61,321 bases of DNA, taken from NCBI GenBank assembly GCA_945870185.1, contig CAMBRK010000021.1, positions 1 through 61,321 of the forward strand, in the 5' to 3' direction. This DNA comes from Aureispira sp. CCB-QB1. GTDB taxonomy: Bacteria; Bacteroidota; Bacteroidia; Chitinophagales; Saprospiraceae. The notes under the pieces were generated by a model. That model saw nothing but the letters and a program-made list of their open reading frames with translations. It did not search any database and had not been told where the DNA came from. The translations under genes and the position numbers were made by a program. Shown piece after piece: positions 36,031-45,717 of this stretch; the stretch's first letter is position 1; every line of letters begins with the position of its first letter.

Positions 36031-38841
36031 ATGCCGAAGTTAAAAAATACCGTTGTATTATTAATGATAATGGTTCTTGGTCTTCTGAATGTTGTAGAAG
36101 CACAGGTATTATTAAAAGGTAAGGTACTTGACCAAGGTACCGGCGAAGCCCTAATCGGAGCCAATGTTATAGTGAAAAACGACCCTGACAAAGGAACTGT
36201 TACAGATTTTGACGGTACATTCGAACTTAAAGTCGATAAATTGCCCGTTACTCTGAATATATCCTATATTGGTTATGCAGATCTTGATTACGATGTAACC
36301 ACAGCCAATCAAAAAATCCAAATCAAAATGGGTGAAGATGCTGTGACCATAGACCTTGGTGTAGAGATCAAAGGTCAGCGAGTATCAGATAAGCAAAAAG
36401 CCGCACCGCTCACTATAGAGTCTTTGGATGCTATTGCCATCAAACAAACTGCATCCACCGATTTTTACAATGGTCTGGGATCACTTAAAGGTGTAGATTT
36501 GACCACGGCCAGTTTGGGTTTTACGGTCATCAACACGCGAGGATTCAACAGTACCAGTCCAGTAAGATCGCTTCAGACCATAGATGGTGTAGACAATCAA
36601 TCTCCGGGATTGAATTTTTCATTAGGTAATTTCTTAGGATCATCTGAACTAGACATTCAAAAAGTAGATTTAGTGGTAGGAGCCAGCTCAGCATTTTATG
36701 GCCCAAATGCCTTCAATGGTGTGATCGCTATGGAAACCAAAAATCCATTTTTCCACAAAGGACTTTCTGCAAGTGTAAAAGTGGGTGAAAGAGATTTATT
36801 TGAAACTGCACTTAGATTTGCCGATGTGTTTAAAAATAAATCAGGCCAACCTACAGTAGCATACAAACTCAATTTCTCTTATCTCAGAGCCAATGACTGG
36901 GTAGCTGACAATTATGATCCGGTGACAGAAGCAGAAGGAAATAATGTTTTTTCAGCAATAGATAACCCCGGAAGGTCCAATGGCGTCAATATCTACGGCG
37001 ATGAATTTTTTGCAAAATACACTACACTTTATGATGTTCGAGCAGGGTTGAATTCATTTCATAGAACTGGATATAAAGAAATTGATTTGGTAGATTACAA
37101 TACCAGAAACATCAAAGCTGGTGGTACCATTCATATTAGAACTCGACCTTCCAAAGATTATGAGTCTCCCGAACTCATTTTAGGTTCTAATTTTGGTTAT
37201 GGAACTACAGTATATCAAGGAGATAACAGATTTAGTTTACGCGGTATACAATTTTACCAACATAAAATCGAATACCGTAAAAAAGATAAATTCTTCATCA
37301 GGGCTTATGCCACGCACGAAGATGCAGGGGATTCTTATGATCCATATTTTACGGCTCAAAGAATGCTCGAAGCTGCAGGTACTAATGCTAAATGGAGAAA
37401 CAGCTACGAAGAATGGTGGAACAGAAATAATTTAGGAAAAGTCTTCAAAGAAATGGTTAATTTGGGATACCCTATAGAAACTCAATCTGACCAGATCAAA
37501 TGGCAACAAGACAACAAGGAAAAACTCATAGAATGGCATAAACAAGCAGAAGAATATGCCAATAAAGCAAATAGAACTCAAGGTACTTTGAATTATTTTG
37601 CACCAGGAACTGCGAGATTTGACTCGCTATTTAATAGTTTGGTAAGTAGAAAAAACAATAGTACTGAAAATGGAACTAAGTTTTTTGATAGGTCTGCACT
37701 GTTCCATGTACATGGAGAGTATAAGTTTACCAGTGATTACTTCAAAGAGTTGGTTTTAGGTGCGAACGCAAGATTATATAGACCTTTTACAGAAGGAACC
37801 ATATTTTCAGACAGTATTTCTCGTATTACCAACAACGAATTTGGAATCTACGGTGGAGCTAGCAAGGAATTTGGAAATTTTACAGTTTCTGCAGCTACCA
37901 GGTTAGATAAAAATCAAAATTTTAAATTTTTAGTGTCGCCGGCAGGCTCTGTGGTGTGGAAACCATCAGAAAATAATTATTTAAGAGCATCATTTTCATC
38001 AGCAATCAGAAATCCTACATTATCTGATCAGTACCTTGACTTAAGAGTTGGACCAGCCAGATTACTTGGCAATATCAATGGCTTTAACAATTTGATCACC
38101 TTGGAGTCTTTCAGAGCTAATTCAGAAAATATCACTTCACCATTAGAATCTATAAATATACCCGCTATCCAACCAGAAAAAGTCAAAACCTTTGAATTGG
38201 GATATAGAACGACCTTATTTGAAAAGCTTTTTGTAGATGCCAGTGCTTTTTTAAACATATATAATGATTTTATTGGTTTCCAGATAGGTCTAGACATCCC
38301 AAGAGATACATTTTTTATCCCAGGCCTTCCACCTACAGTAGCTTATGATTTTACAAAAACGAATATATATAGAGTTGCTACCAATTCCCAGGAGATCGTT
38401 ACATCACGAGGTTTCGCCTTAGGATTAAACTACTATTTCCAAAAATATTATTCATTTAATGGTAACTACAGTTATAATGAGTTAGTTACGAACGTAAATG
38501 ATAATATAGTCCCTGCCTTTAACACACCGAAACACAAATATAATGTAGGAATCTCAGGAAGAGACATTCCGATAAATGGTAACAATACCTTGGGTTTTAA
38601 TGTGAATTACAAGTGGATTCAAGGATTCATTTTTGAAGGATCTCCACAGTTTACGGGTTCGATACCTACGTATGATTTAGTGGATGTACAGTGCAACTAT
38701 ACTATGCCCAAACAACATCTCACATTAAAAGTAGGTGCTTCTAATGCTTTGAATAACAAACAGTTTCAAACCTATGGAGGCCCGAGAATAGGAAGAATGG
38801 CTTATCTTACATTAACATACGATTTTAAAGCAAAAAATTAA
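36031..38841 (+). CDS. TonB-dependent receptor with carboxypeptidase-like N-domain
   Basis: From the ATG at 36031 the protein is about 936 residues, with a proper signal peptide (MPKLKNTVVLLMIMVLGLLN); the frame is open from 35980 but that start would bury the signal. A CarboxypepD_reg-like domain follows (KGKVLDQGTGEALIGANVIV). The plug has NTRGFNSTSPVRSLQTIDG and YGPNAFNGVIAMETKNP. A long barrel ends with YLTLTYDFKAKN. The substrate is unknown; no SusD-like gene accompanies it. It is followed after 27 bases by the secreted hydrolase-fold protein. Confidence 0.9.
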   Translation: MPKLKNTVVLLMIMVLGLLNVVEAQVLLKGKVLDQGTGEALIGANVIVKNDPDKGTVTDFDGTFELKVDKLPVTLNISYIGYADLDYDVTTANQKIQIKMGEDAVTIDLGVEIKGQRVSDKQKAAPLTIESLDAIAIKQTASTDFYNGLGSLKGVDLTTASLGFTVINTRGFNSTSPVRSLQTIDGVDNQSPGLNFSLGNFLGSSELDIQKVDLVVGASSAFYGPNAFNGVIAMETKNPFFHKGLSASVKVGERDLFETALRFADVFKNKSGQPTVAYKLNFSYLRANDWVADNYDPVTEAEGNNVFSAIDNPGRSNGVNIYGDEFFAKYTTLYDVRAGLNSFHRTGYKEIDLVDYNTRNIKAGGTIHIRTRPSKDYESPELILGSNFGYGTTVYQGDNRFSLRGIQFYQHKIEYRKKDKFFIRAYATHEDAGDSYDPYFTAQRMLEAAGTNAKWRNSYEEWWNRNNLGKVFKEMVNLGYPIETQSDQIKWQQDNKEKLIEWHKQAEEYANKANRTQGTLNYFAPGTARFDSLFNSLVSRKNNSTENGTKFFDRSALFHVHGEYKFTSDYFKELVLGANARLYRPFTEGTIFSDSISRITNNEFGIYGGASKEFGNFTVSAATRLDKNQNFKFLVSPAGSVVWKPSENNYLRASFSSAIRNPTLSDQYLDLRVGPARLLGNINGFNNLITLESFRANSENITSPLESINIPAIQPEKVKTFELGYRTTLFEKLFVDASAFLNIYNDFIGFQIGLDIPRDTFFIPGLPPTVAYDFTKTNIYRVATNSQEIVTSRGFALGLNYYFQKYYSFNGNYSYNELVTNVNDNIVPAFNTPKHKYNVGISGRDIPINGNNTLGFNVNYKWIQGFIFEGSPQFTGSIPTYDLVDVQCNYTMPKQHLTLKVGASNALNNKQFQTYGGPRIGRMAYLTLTYDFKAKN

Positions 38842-38868
38842 TTTTTATTAACATTAAATCTTTATCAC

Positions 38869-40452
38869 ATGCGAATTTTTACTAAATTATTTATCTTACT
38901 TTTCACAGTATTGCTTGTAGAGCAGACTGACGCACAAAACAGAAGGTATCTTGATCCAGTATTTTCTGAAGTCAACGTATCATACGGCGATGAGTTTGGG
39001 GTAAATCCTAATGCACCTTCTCCACTCGGAGTAAACTGGACTATCTTGAGATTCATAGCATCTCAAGGTCAATTAGGTATGGCAAAACAACCTCTTGTAG
39101 CCAATATTTATTCACCAAAAGGAGATACTAAAACAGATCGTCCTTTGATCATTTATGTACATACGGGAAACTTTTTTCCTTACCCTGCCAATGGATCATG
39201 TGGTGGTACCATGAGAGATTCCAGTAACGTAGAGTTTGCTACCAGACTTGCCAAAATGGGATATGTAGTAGCTGTAGTAAATTACAGACAAGGGTGGAAT
39301 CCATTGGATCCACAAGAACTTATCAGAAGATATTTCTTGATCAATGCTGCCTATAGAGGTGTTCAAGATATGAATACGATTGTGAGATATTTCAGAAGAA
39401 CAGAAGCACAATTTGGAAACCCTTTCGGTATCGATCCTTCAAAAATCACGATTTGGGGTCAAGGAACGGGTGGATACCTTTCATTGGCATCTGCATATTT
39501 GAAGTCTTATCCTGAAATATTCAATACAGCTAACCCACTTAAATTTATTCTTACTCCACCGGTAGCACCTACCAATATTCCTATGGTTTTAGAGCAATAT
39601 AATGGTACAATTACAGCAGAAGGACCTCCAACAACTGTAGATGCATTATACAATTCATTATCTAGATTGCCTATTGGTGATACATTATGTGTACCAAATC
39701 ATGTTGGATTTAGCTCAAATGTAGCGCTTTGCGTAAATATGGGTGGCGCATTAGGAGACTCTACTTGGTTGAGTCCAGGTGAAGTACCATTAATTTCGTT
39801 TCACGTAGATACTGACGCATTTGCTCCTGTAGAAACAGATATCTTAAATGTACCTACAGCTACAGGTCCACAACCCGTAGTAGAAGTGTCAGGTTCAAGA
39901 CACTTAGCTAGAAGATTAGAGAGATTTGACAACAATAAAGTACTTAAATCTATCCCTGCAGGACATGATCCTTATGGTGCAGCAAATAAGAGTGGTTATG
40001 TAGGATATTTTGAATTTACTGGGACTCCAGATGATACATCTTCTCCTTGGGAATGGTCAAAAGCAAACAATCCACCTTCAACATGTAATTTAGATGCAAA
40101 AGTAGCTAAAACATACATAGATACTATTGTAGGATTTTTTGCGCCAAGAGCTTGTGTAGCTTTAGGATTAAATTGTGACTTTAATAGCTCTACAACTGAC
40201 CTTACAGACGCTAAAGTAAATCTTAAAATGGCTCCAAACCCTGCTACAAACCAATTGCAAATATCTGTATCTGATGAGACTCCTGTGAGATCTTTGGGAG
40301 TATATGATATCTCTGGAAGATTGGTAAAAAGTGTTGCAGACATCAATGCTAGTTACTATATGCTGAGAAGAGAAAATCTTCAAGATGGCATGTACATCAT
40401 ACGTATGCAGTTTGACGGCGGCGTATTGAGCAAAAAAGTGATATTTGAATAA
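38869..40452 (+). CDS. T9SS-sorted alpha/beta-hydrolase-fold protein lacking the nucleophile
   Basis: The 527-residue protein has a signal peptide (MRIFTKLFILLFTVLLVEQT), then a carboxylesterase-like domain (about 70-430). An IIYVHTGNFF strand occupies the oxyanion position and GYVVAVVNYRQGW follows. The nucleophile elbow reads IWGQGTGGY (195-203), so the catalytic Ser of the usual GxSxGG is Gly199. A His in PAGHDPYG and acidic residues remain. The C-terminus is a type A T9SS sorting domain (MAPNPATNQLQISV... KKVIFE). It may bind rather than hydrolyse its ligand, perhaps passing it to the receptor encoded just upstream. Confidence 0.88.
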   Translation: MRIFTKLFILLFTVLLVEQTDAQNRRYLDPVFSEVNVSYGDEFGVNPNAPSPLGVNWTILRFIASQGQLGMAKQPLVANIYSPKGDTKTDRPLIIYVHTGNFFPYPANGSCGGTMRDSSNVEFATRLAKMGYVVAVVNYRQGWNPLDPQELIRRYFLINAAYRGVQDMNTIVRYFRRTEAQFGNPFGIDPSKITIWGQGTGGYLSLASAYLKSYPEIFNTANPLKFILTPPVAPTNIPMVLEQYNGTITAEGPPTTVDALYNSLSRLPIGDTLCVPNHVGFSSNVALCVNMGGALGDSTWLSPGEVPLISFHVDTDAFAPVETDILNVPTATGPQPVVEVSGSRHLARRLERFDNNKVLKSIPAGHDPYGAANKSGYVGYFEFTGTPDDTSSPWEWSKANNPPSTCNLDAKVAKTYIDTIVGFFAPRACVALGLNCDFNSSTTDLTDAKVNLKMAPNPATNQLQISVSDETPVRSLGVYDISGRLVKSVADINASYYMLRRENLQDGMYIIRMQFDGGVLSKKVIFE

Positions 40453-40481
40453 AGTAGAATATTTAAAATTTGATTAATCAT

Positions 40482-40513
40482 AAAGCCCATCAGATTCAGG
40501 TCTGATGGGCTTT
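40482..40513 (+). terminator. Strong terminator hairpin
   Basis: AAAGCCCATCAGA (40482-40494) pairs perfectly over 13 bases with TCTGATGGGCTTT (40501-40513), with a six-base loop and a T-rich tail. It ends the receptor/hydrolase operon. Confidence 0.92.
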
Positions 40514-40662
40514 CTTTAATTCAAAAAACATGATTTTATGTATTTTCAATTCGATGTGTTTACATCGATTATAGTTTTCTCCCGTTGGCCTTATATGCCA
40601 AATTTTAAAAAGTCTTTTTACATTGGCGCTAGATGATGTCATTCAAAAGGCTAAAATAATGT

Positions 40663-40884
40663 TTAAAAAACCTTTATGACTTTGACGGGACAGTGAGAAG
40701 CCACGTCTCTACTGATAGCTATATCCTGATCTGGAATGGCTAAAATATGAGTATCCTTTTTTAGCGAGCTACCTACTAAAGTTGCTTTCCCATCTTTTCT
40801 AGACAGTCGCCAATATTCAGGTTGCATTTCAAAACAAATATTACATCCGATACACTTGTCTCGATAGTGAATGATCTTAGCCAT
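40663..40884 (-). CDS. Small [4Fe-4S] ferredoxin
   Basis: The 73-residue protein has CIGCNIC near the N-terminus (12-18) and a C-terminal CPV (about Cys66). The three-plus-one cysteine pattern binds one [4Fe-4S] cluster, like monocluster ferredoxins. It overlaps the end of the U32 gene by eight bases, so it is the last gene of the tnaA-U32-ferredoxin operon. It could donate electrons to the U32 protein or accept them from NifJ; neither is shown. Confidence 0.88.
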   Translation of the reverse strand: MAKIIHYRDKCIGCNICFEMQPEYWRLSRKDGKATLVGSSLKKDTHILAIPDQDIAISRDVASHCPVKVIKVF

Positions 40885-42121
40885 CTGACGTGACGAGTTT
40901 GTACAGTTTATCTCCAGATTTCAATGGTTGGCCTATAGGGAAAGTGATCTTATCGCCTCGGTTGGCCTGATCTGATTTTAAGCCATTGACAACCAAATCC
41001 AAGAGGTTGACTTTGTCAGCACCCGTATTTCTCCCTAATACTAAAAGTGGTTCATCAGCTTTCAGGCTTCCGTTTTCTATCAAAAATTCCGCGACTTTGA
41101 TCTTGGGATAATATTTGGTGCATTTGGCTAGATATATCTTTTTTTCTGAGGCTGCGGAACCCGGATTTTTTGTCCATTCCCCCAATTTTTTTCCCATGAA
41201 GTAACCATCCCAAAACCCTCTGTTGTACACCTTGTCCAACTCAGTAAGCCAATAACTAACTTTATCCTGATCAAAAGTCCCATCTACGACTGCATCTATG
41301 GCAGCTCTGTAACTACTGACTGTAGCGTACACATACTCTGCAGACTTGCTCCTACCTTCTATCTTAAAGACGTCTATACCGGCTTCTATGAGTTCATCTG
41401 TAAATGCAATGGTACACAAATCCTTGGGTGACATGATGTATTCATTGTCGATGAGCAGTTGATTTCCCGTTTCGAGATCTGTGACTTCATACGGACGGCG
41501 ACAATTTTGGACACAAGCTCCCCGATTTGCAGATGCGTTTTTTTCATGAAGGCTGAGATAGCACTTTCCGGAAACTGCCATACACAGAGCGCCATGTACA
41601 AAGGTCTCTATTTTCATCAGTTCACCAGATACTCCTCTGATATCTCTTCTTTTGATTTCTGAAGTGATATGTGCCACCTGTTTGAGTGTCAGTTCTCTGG
41701 CCAAAACTACCACATCAGCCATTTGGGCAAAAAACATGACAGATTCGAGATTACCCACATTGGCCTGAGTGCTGATATGCAATGGCATTGCGGCTTGACG
41801 GCACATTTCGAAAACGGCAAAATCAGAAGCAATCACACCATCAATACCTTTGGATTTGCATTCCTGCACAATTTTGGTTGCCAATTGCATATCGTAATCA
41901 TACAAGACCGTATTGAGTGTGAGATAAGCTTTGACACCATGAGTGTGGCAAATGACAGCAACTTCCTCTATGTCATCTACAGTAATAGCAGGAATGGATT
42001 TGGTTCGCATATTGAGCTGCTCTACTCCAAAATATATAGAATCTGCACCTGCTCTGATGGCTGCATGCAATGATTCAAATGAACCGACAGGAGCTAATAA
42101 TTCAGGTCTTTTAAGCTTCAT
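40877..42121 (-). CDS. U32-family protein, probable tRNA hydroxylation enzyme TrhP-like
   Basis: The 414-residue protein opens with PELLAPVGSFESLHAAIRAG, the U32 barrel start. The family cysteine signature is ETFVHGALCMAVSGKC followed by SANRGACVQNCRRPYEV, four Cys that bind a [4Fe-4S] cluster in characterised U32 proteins. Length and motif fit TrhP (YegQ), which makes 5-hydroxyuridine in tRNA from prephenate. Older annotations call the family collagenase-like peptidase. It overlaps tnaA by four bases and the ferredoxin by eight. The tie to an amino-acid lyase is unusual. Confidence 0.85.
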   Translation of the reverse strand: MKLKRPELLAPVGSFESLHAAIRAGADSIYFGVEQLNMRTKSIPAITVDDIEEVAVICHTHGVKAYLTLNTVLYDYDMQLATKIVQECKSKGIDGVIASDFAVFEMCRQAAMPLHISTQANVGNLESVMFFAQMADVVVLARELTLKQVAHITSEIKRRDIRGVSGELMKIETFVHGALCMAVSGKCYLSLHEKNASANRGACVQNCRRPYEVTDLETGNQLLIDNEYIMSPKDLCTIAFTDELIEAGIDVFKIEGRSKSAEYVYATVSSYRAAIDAVVDGTFDQDKVSYWLTELDKVYNRGFWDGYFMGKKLGEWTKNPGSAASEKKIYLAKCTKYYPKIKVAEFLIENGSLKADEPLLVLGRNTGADKVNLLDLVVNGLKSDQANRGDKITFPIGQPLKSGDKLYKLVTSDG

Positions 42122-43491
42122 GGAAGTGGTTGTAATTTTGCAGTAAAGTGCCTCAAGAGTGGTGCTTCTTCTACTATTTTCAATCCTTGTATAGATTCTC
42201 TATTTTGAAATACTTCAATGATGACTTCCGCTACATAATCAATGTGACTTTGTGTATACACCCGTCTAGGTATAGCCAGCCTGACCAATTCTAAAGGTGC
42301 TGGAATCAACTGGTTGTTTTCATCATATTTACCAAACATCAAAGAGCCTATTTCTACTGCACGAATACCTCCCTTGGTGTAAAGGGCGCATACCAATGCT
42401 TGACCGGGATACTGATTGGGTGGTATTTGATCCAGAAAAGCTTTGGCGTCCAAATAAACTGCATGTCCACCTGCAGGCAACATCACCGGAACACCCGCAT
42501 CATGCAGCTTTTGAGTGAGATATTCGATACTTCTAATCCGATAATGCAAATAATGCGGGTCCAAGACTTCATATAGTCCAATGGCTATGGCTTCCAGGTC
42601 ACGCCCTGCAAGCCCACCATAGGTTGGAAAACCTTCCGTGATCACTAGCAAATTTCTACATTGGATCGCCAGGTTTGAGTCATGCATAGCTAAAAAGCCA
42701 CCAATATTGGCAAAAGCATCCTTTTTGGCACTCATGGTACATCCATCAGCATAAGAAAACATTTCATTAGCTATTGCTTTGATATCTTTATGCTCATAAC
42801 CAGCTTCCCTTTGTTGAATAAAATAACAATTTTCAGCAAATCGACACGCGTCTATGTACATCAAAATGCCATGCTTTTTACAGATATGGTGAACCTTCCT
42901 GATATTATCCATGCTGACGGGCTGTCCGCCACCAGAATTATTGGTTACAGTGATGATGACCATTGCAATTTGACTGCTCCCATGGTCAGCAATGTAGTTT
43001 TCCAACAGCTTAATATCCAGATTACCTTTAAAAGGAGCCGCTATGGATGGATGCTTTCCCTCTTCACATATCATGTCTATACCTGTGGCACCTGAGAATT
43101 CTATATTGGCTCGAGTGGTGTCAAAGAGTGTATTGGAAATAAAAACTTTGCCTTGTGCTCCCAAGATAGAAAACAATATTTTTTCTGCTGCCCTACCCTG
43201 ATGTGTGGGAATCACTATAGACATACCGGTGATATCTTTTACTGCGCTTTCAAATTTATAGAAACTTGGGCTACCTGCATACGATTCATCTCCCAGCATC
43301 ATACCAGCCCATTGTGCAGCACTCATGGCCGATGTGCCACTATCTGTAAGTAGATCAATCATCACATCATTCGAATGCAACAAAAAGGTATTGTAGTGAG
43401 CTTGTTCGATCGCACTTTGTCGATAAGTCTCGTCATTAAAATGAATAGGTTCCACAGACTTAATCCGGAAAGGTTCGATGATGGTTTTCAC
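42118..43491 (-). CDS. tnaA: Tryptophanase (L-tryptophan indole-lyase)
   Basis: A 457-residue PLP enzyme of the beta-eliminating lyase family. TNNSGGGQPVSMDNI, the FDTTR motif with Asp124, and the C-terminal LRHFTAKL with His448 all match tryptophanase (Asp137 and His463 in E. coli TnaA), not tyrosine phenol-lyase. The PLP lysine is Lys257 in MSAKKDAF. It would split tryptophan into indole, pyruvate and ammonia. It starts with GTG. A minus-strand -7 element lies at 43516-43523. It heads an operon with the U32 and ferredoxin genes and is divergent from tpl. Confidence 0.93.
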   Translation of the reverse strand: MKTIIEPFRIKSVEPIHFNDETYRQSAIEQAHYNTFLLHSNDVMIDLLTDSGTSAMSAAQWAGMMLGDESYAGSPSFYKFESAVKDITGMSIVIPTHQGRAAEKILFSILGAQGKVFISNTLFDTTRANIEFSGATGIDMICEEGKHPSIAAPFKGNLDIKLLENYIADHGSSQIAMVIITVTNNSGGGQPVSMDNIRKVHHICKKHGILMYIDACRFAENCYFIQQREAGYEHKDIKAIANEMFSYADGCTMSAKKDAFANIGGFLAMHDSNLAIQCRNLLVITEGFPTYGGLAGRDLEAIAIGLYEVLDPHYLHYRIRSIEYLTQKLHDAGVPVMLPAGGHAVYLDAKAFLDQIPPNQYPGQALVCALYTKGGIRAVEIGSLMFGKYDENNQLIPAPLELVRLAIPRRVYTQSHIDYVAEVIIEVFQNRESIQGLKIVEEAPLLRHFTAKLQPLP

Positions 43492-43515
43492 GATTTATAT
43501 TTTTAAAAAATGATG

Positions 43516-43523
43516 CAAAAATA
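43516..43523 (-). promoter_or_regulatory. -7 element of tnaA
   Basis: Minus-strand TATTTTTG (then C) lies 25 bases before the GTG start and matches TAnnTTTG. No clear TTTG is found 19-21 bases upstream of it. No tna leader peptide was recognised. Confidence 0.5.
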
Positions 43524-43599
43524 ACGAGCAAACGATCTGCATAGTGATGATTTAAATCAGTTTTACCATTTTTTCAGTTTAATGACCGCTTAAAACTTT

Positions 43600-43700
43600 A
43601 ATTTGGGCGTGCCCTTTCGCTGAGCTACAGGTCAGACTATCATGCTAAAGTCATGCTTATAGCTTGATAGACTTTGACACAGTCCGCTTTACTTCCTATG
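43600..43700. repeat. Dispersed repeat between tnaA and tpl
   Basis: ATTTGGGCGTGCCCTTTCGC...GAGCTACAGGTCAG is a diverged copy of the block near 35308. The rest of the roughly 400-base divergent region holds the two promoters and no gene. Confidence 0.6.
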
Positions 43701-43821
43701 CTTTAAGATTTTTTATAGAAGATTTCAATTTTTTAAAGAAGCCTTGTGTCATTCCATATGACTTATGGTTTTATATTGAAATTATTGTCATAGCGTATTC
43801 TGATCTAAGTCATTATATCTG

Positions 43822-43854
43822 ATTGTTTTTTTGGACTTTAGCTTAGTACATTTG
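43822..43854 (+). promoter_or_regulatory. Promoter of tpl
   Basis: TTG at 43823-43825 is followed after 21 bases by TACATTTG (43847-43854), matching the Bacteroidota -33/-7 pattern. The start codon lies 43 bases downstream. Confidence 0.55.
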
Positions 43855-43897
43855 CACATCCAAATGAATTTATTAAGCCGAAATCACTTTAATACAA

Positions 43898-45274
43898 ATG
43901 AAACACAAAAAATCTTGGGCTGAACCATACAGAATAAAAATGGTCGAGTTGCTCAAAATGACCTCCGAAAAAGACCGTAAAAAAGCCATCAAAGAAGCTG
44001 GCTATAACACTTTTCTACTCAAAGCTGAAGATGTATATATTGACTTGCTGACGGATAGCGGCACTAATGCCATGAGCGATATGCAATGGTCTGCATTGAT
44101 GACAGGAGATGAAGCATATGCGGGAAGTAAGAGTTTTTATAACATGGAAAAAGCCATACAGAAGTATTATGGCTACAAATACATTATTCCTACCCATCAG
44201 GGACGTGGTGCAGAAAACATATTGTCAAAGATACTGATAAAACCCGGTGATATCGTACCCGGCAATATGTATTTTACCACAACAAGATTACACCAAGAAC
44301 TTGCCGGCGGAACATTTGCCGATATCATCATAGACGAGGCACATGACCCAAAAAATCTTCATCCTTTTAAAGGCAATGTTGATCTCGATAAGCTCGATGC
44401 TCTGGTAAAAAAACATGGATCAAAAAAAATTCCTTACATCAGCATCGCCACCAATGTCAATATGGCCGGTGGTCAGCCTATCAGCATGGCCAATCTAAAG
44501 GAACTCCGTGCTTATACCCAAAAACATGGTATCCGGATCATCCATGATATGACCAGGGTAGCTGAGAATGCCTATTTCATCCAGCAAAGGGAAGAAGAAT
44601 ATAAGAATAAATCAGTCATGGAGATCGTCAAGGAGATATGTTCCCTGACAGACGGTGCCACCATGTCTGCTAAAAAAGATGCATTGGTCAATATCGGTGG
44701 TTTCATGGCTACCAATGAATGGGATGTGTACGAAGAAGCAAGAAATATGGTAGTCGTATATGAAGGCCTACACACTTATGGCGGACTCGCTGGTAGAGAC
44801 ATGGAAGCTATCGCAGTAGGCATCAAAGAAAGCTTGGATGACAATCACCAACATGCCCGAGTAGGTCAGGTCGAATACCTTGGTCACAAAATGATGGAAT
44901 TTAATGTACCTATCGTTTTGCCCATAGGTGGACATGGTATATTTGTGGACGCAAAGGAGTTTTTACCGCATCTTACTCAAGATCAATTTCCTTCACAAAG
45001 CCTTGCTGCCGAAGTATATATCGACTCCGGCGTACGGACTATGGAACGAGGTATCGTATCTGCTGGAAGAAAGGCTGACGGCACCAATTATTATCCTAAA
45101 CTTGAGCTCGTAAGATTTACCATGCCCCGACGTGTATATACGCAGGCGCACATGGATGTCATCGCAGAGTCAATTGCCAATGTATATGATCGAAGACACA
45201 AAATCAAAGGACTAAAGATGGTATATGAACCCAAATACCTTAGATTTTTTCAAGCACGATTTGAAAAATTGTAA
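43898..45274 (+). CDS. tpl: Tyrosine phenol-lyase
   Basis: A 458-residue beta-eliminating lyase, close to the 456 residues of the Citrobacter enzyme. Diagnostic residues point to tyrosine phenol-lyase: NMYFTTTR with Phe126-Thr127 (Thr124 in Citrobacter) and LRFFQARF with Phe450 (Phe448), plus NMAGGQPISMANL and LAGRDMEAIAVG. The PLP lysine is Lys260 in MSAKKDAL. The reaction gives phenol, pyruvate and ammonia from tyrosine. One oddity is IIHDMTR where I recall FYDATR in the model enzyme. Confidence 0.93.
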   Translation: MKHKKSWAEPYRIKMVELLKMTSEKDRKKAIKEAGYNTFLLKAEDVYIDLLTDSGTNAMSDMQWSALMTGDEAYAGSKSFYNMEKAIQKYYGYKYIIPTHQGRGAENILSKILIKPGDIVPGNMYFTTTRLHQELAGGTFADIIIDEAHDPKNLHPFKGNVDLDKLDALVKKHGSKKIPYISIATNVNMAGGQPISMANLKELRAYTQKHGIRIIHDMTRVAENAYFIQQREEEYKNKSVMEIVKEICSLTDGATMSAKKDALVNIGGFMATNEWDVYEEARNMVVVYEGLHTYGGLAGRDMEAIAVGIKESLDDNHQHARVGQVEYLGHKMMEFNVPIVLPIGGHGIFVDAKEFLPHLTQDQFPSQSLAAEVYIDSGVRTMERGIVSAGRKADGTNYYPKLELVRFTMPRRVYTQAHMDVIAESIANVYDRRHKIKGLKMVYEPKYLRFFQARFEKL

Positions 45275-45325
45275 TAGGGATAAAAATTAAATGTTAACTA
45301 CTTGATTAATAAATATAAAAAATAA

Positions 45326-45643
45326 ATGAGACATTGTATCATCTTATTACTTGGTTTATGGGGTTTGGGTTTAAATGCGCAAAGCCAGCCTTCCAATAGT
45401 AAATATAAAGTGGAGCAAAATGAAAATGTAAAAAAAATGGAGATATCCATAGAAGGTATGTCCTGCCAAAAAGGATGTGCTGACGGTATTGACAAAGCAC
45501 TTAAAAAAGTAAATGGTATCATCAGAAGCCGCACCTTATTGGAAACTGGAATTTGTAAAGTGACTTATGATGAGCATAAAATCAAAATTGTAGAGATCAT
45601 CAAAATCATAGAAGAAAGAGGATTTAAGGCAAAGGTGAAATGA
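45326..45643 (+). CDS. Secreted heavy-metal-associated (HMA) domain protein
   Basis: The 105-residue protein has a signal peptide (MRHCIILLLGLWGLGLNAQ) and one HMA fold (about 38-105). The metal loop reads GMSCQKGCADGIDKAL; spacing between the two Cys is three residues, not the two of classic GMxCxxC. I recall this CxxxC form in other Bacteroidota HMA proteins. It is probably a periplasmic copper or mercury-type metal binder. It follows tpl by 51 bases, but no functional link is evident. Confidence 0.85.
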   Translation: MRHCIILLLGLWGLGLNAQSQPSNSKYKVEQNENVKKMEISIEGMSCQKGCADGIDKALKKVNGIIRSRTLLETGICKVTYDEHKIKIVEIIKIIEERGFKAKVK

Positions 45644-45717
45644 GTTTTAACTTATGATAGTCTAAAATCATTTCCAAATATCTTAATCTGCATAATGGTG
45701 GCTATGCTTTTGGACCT

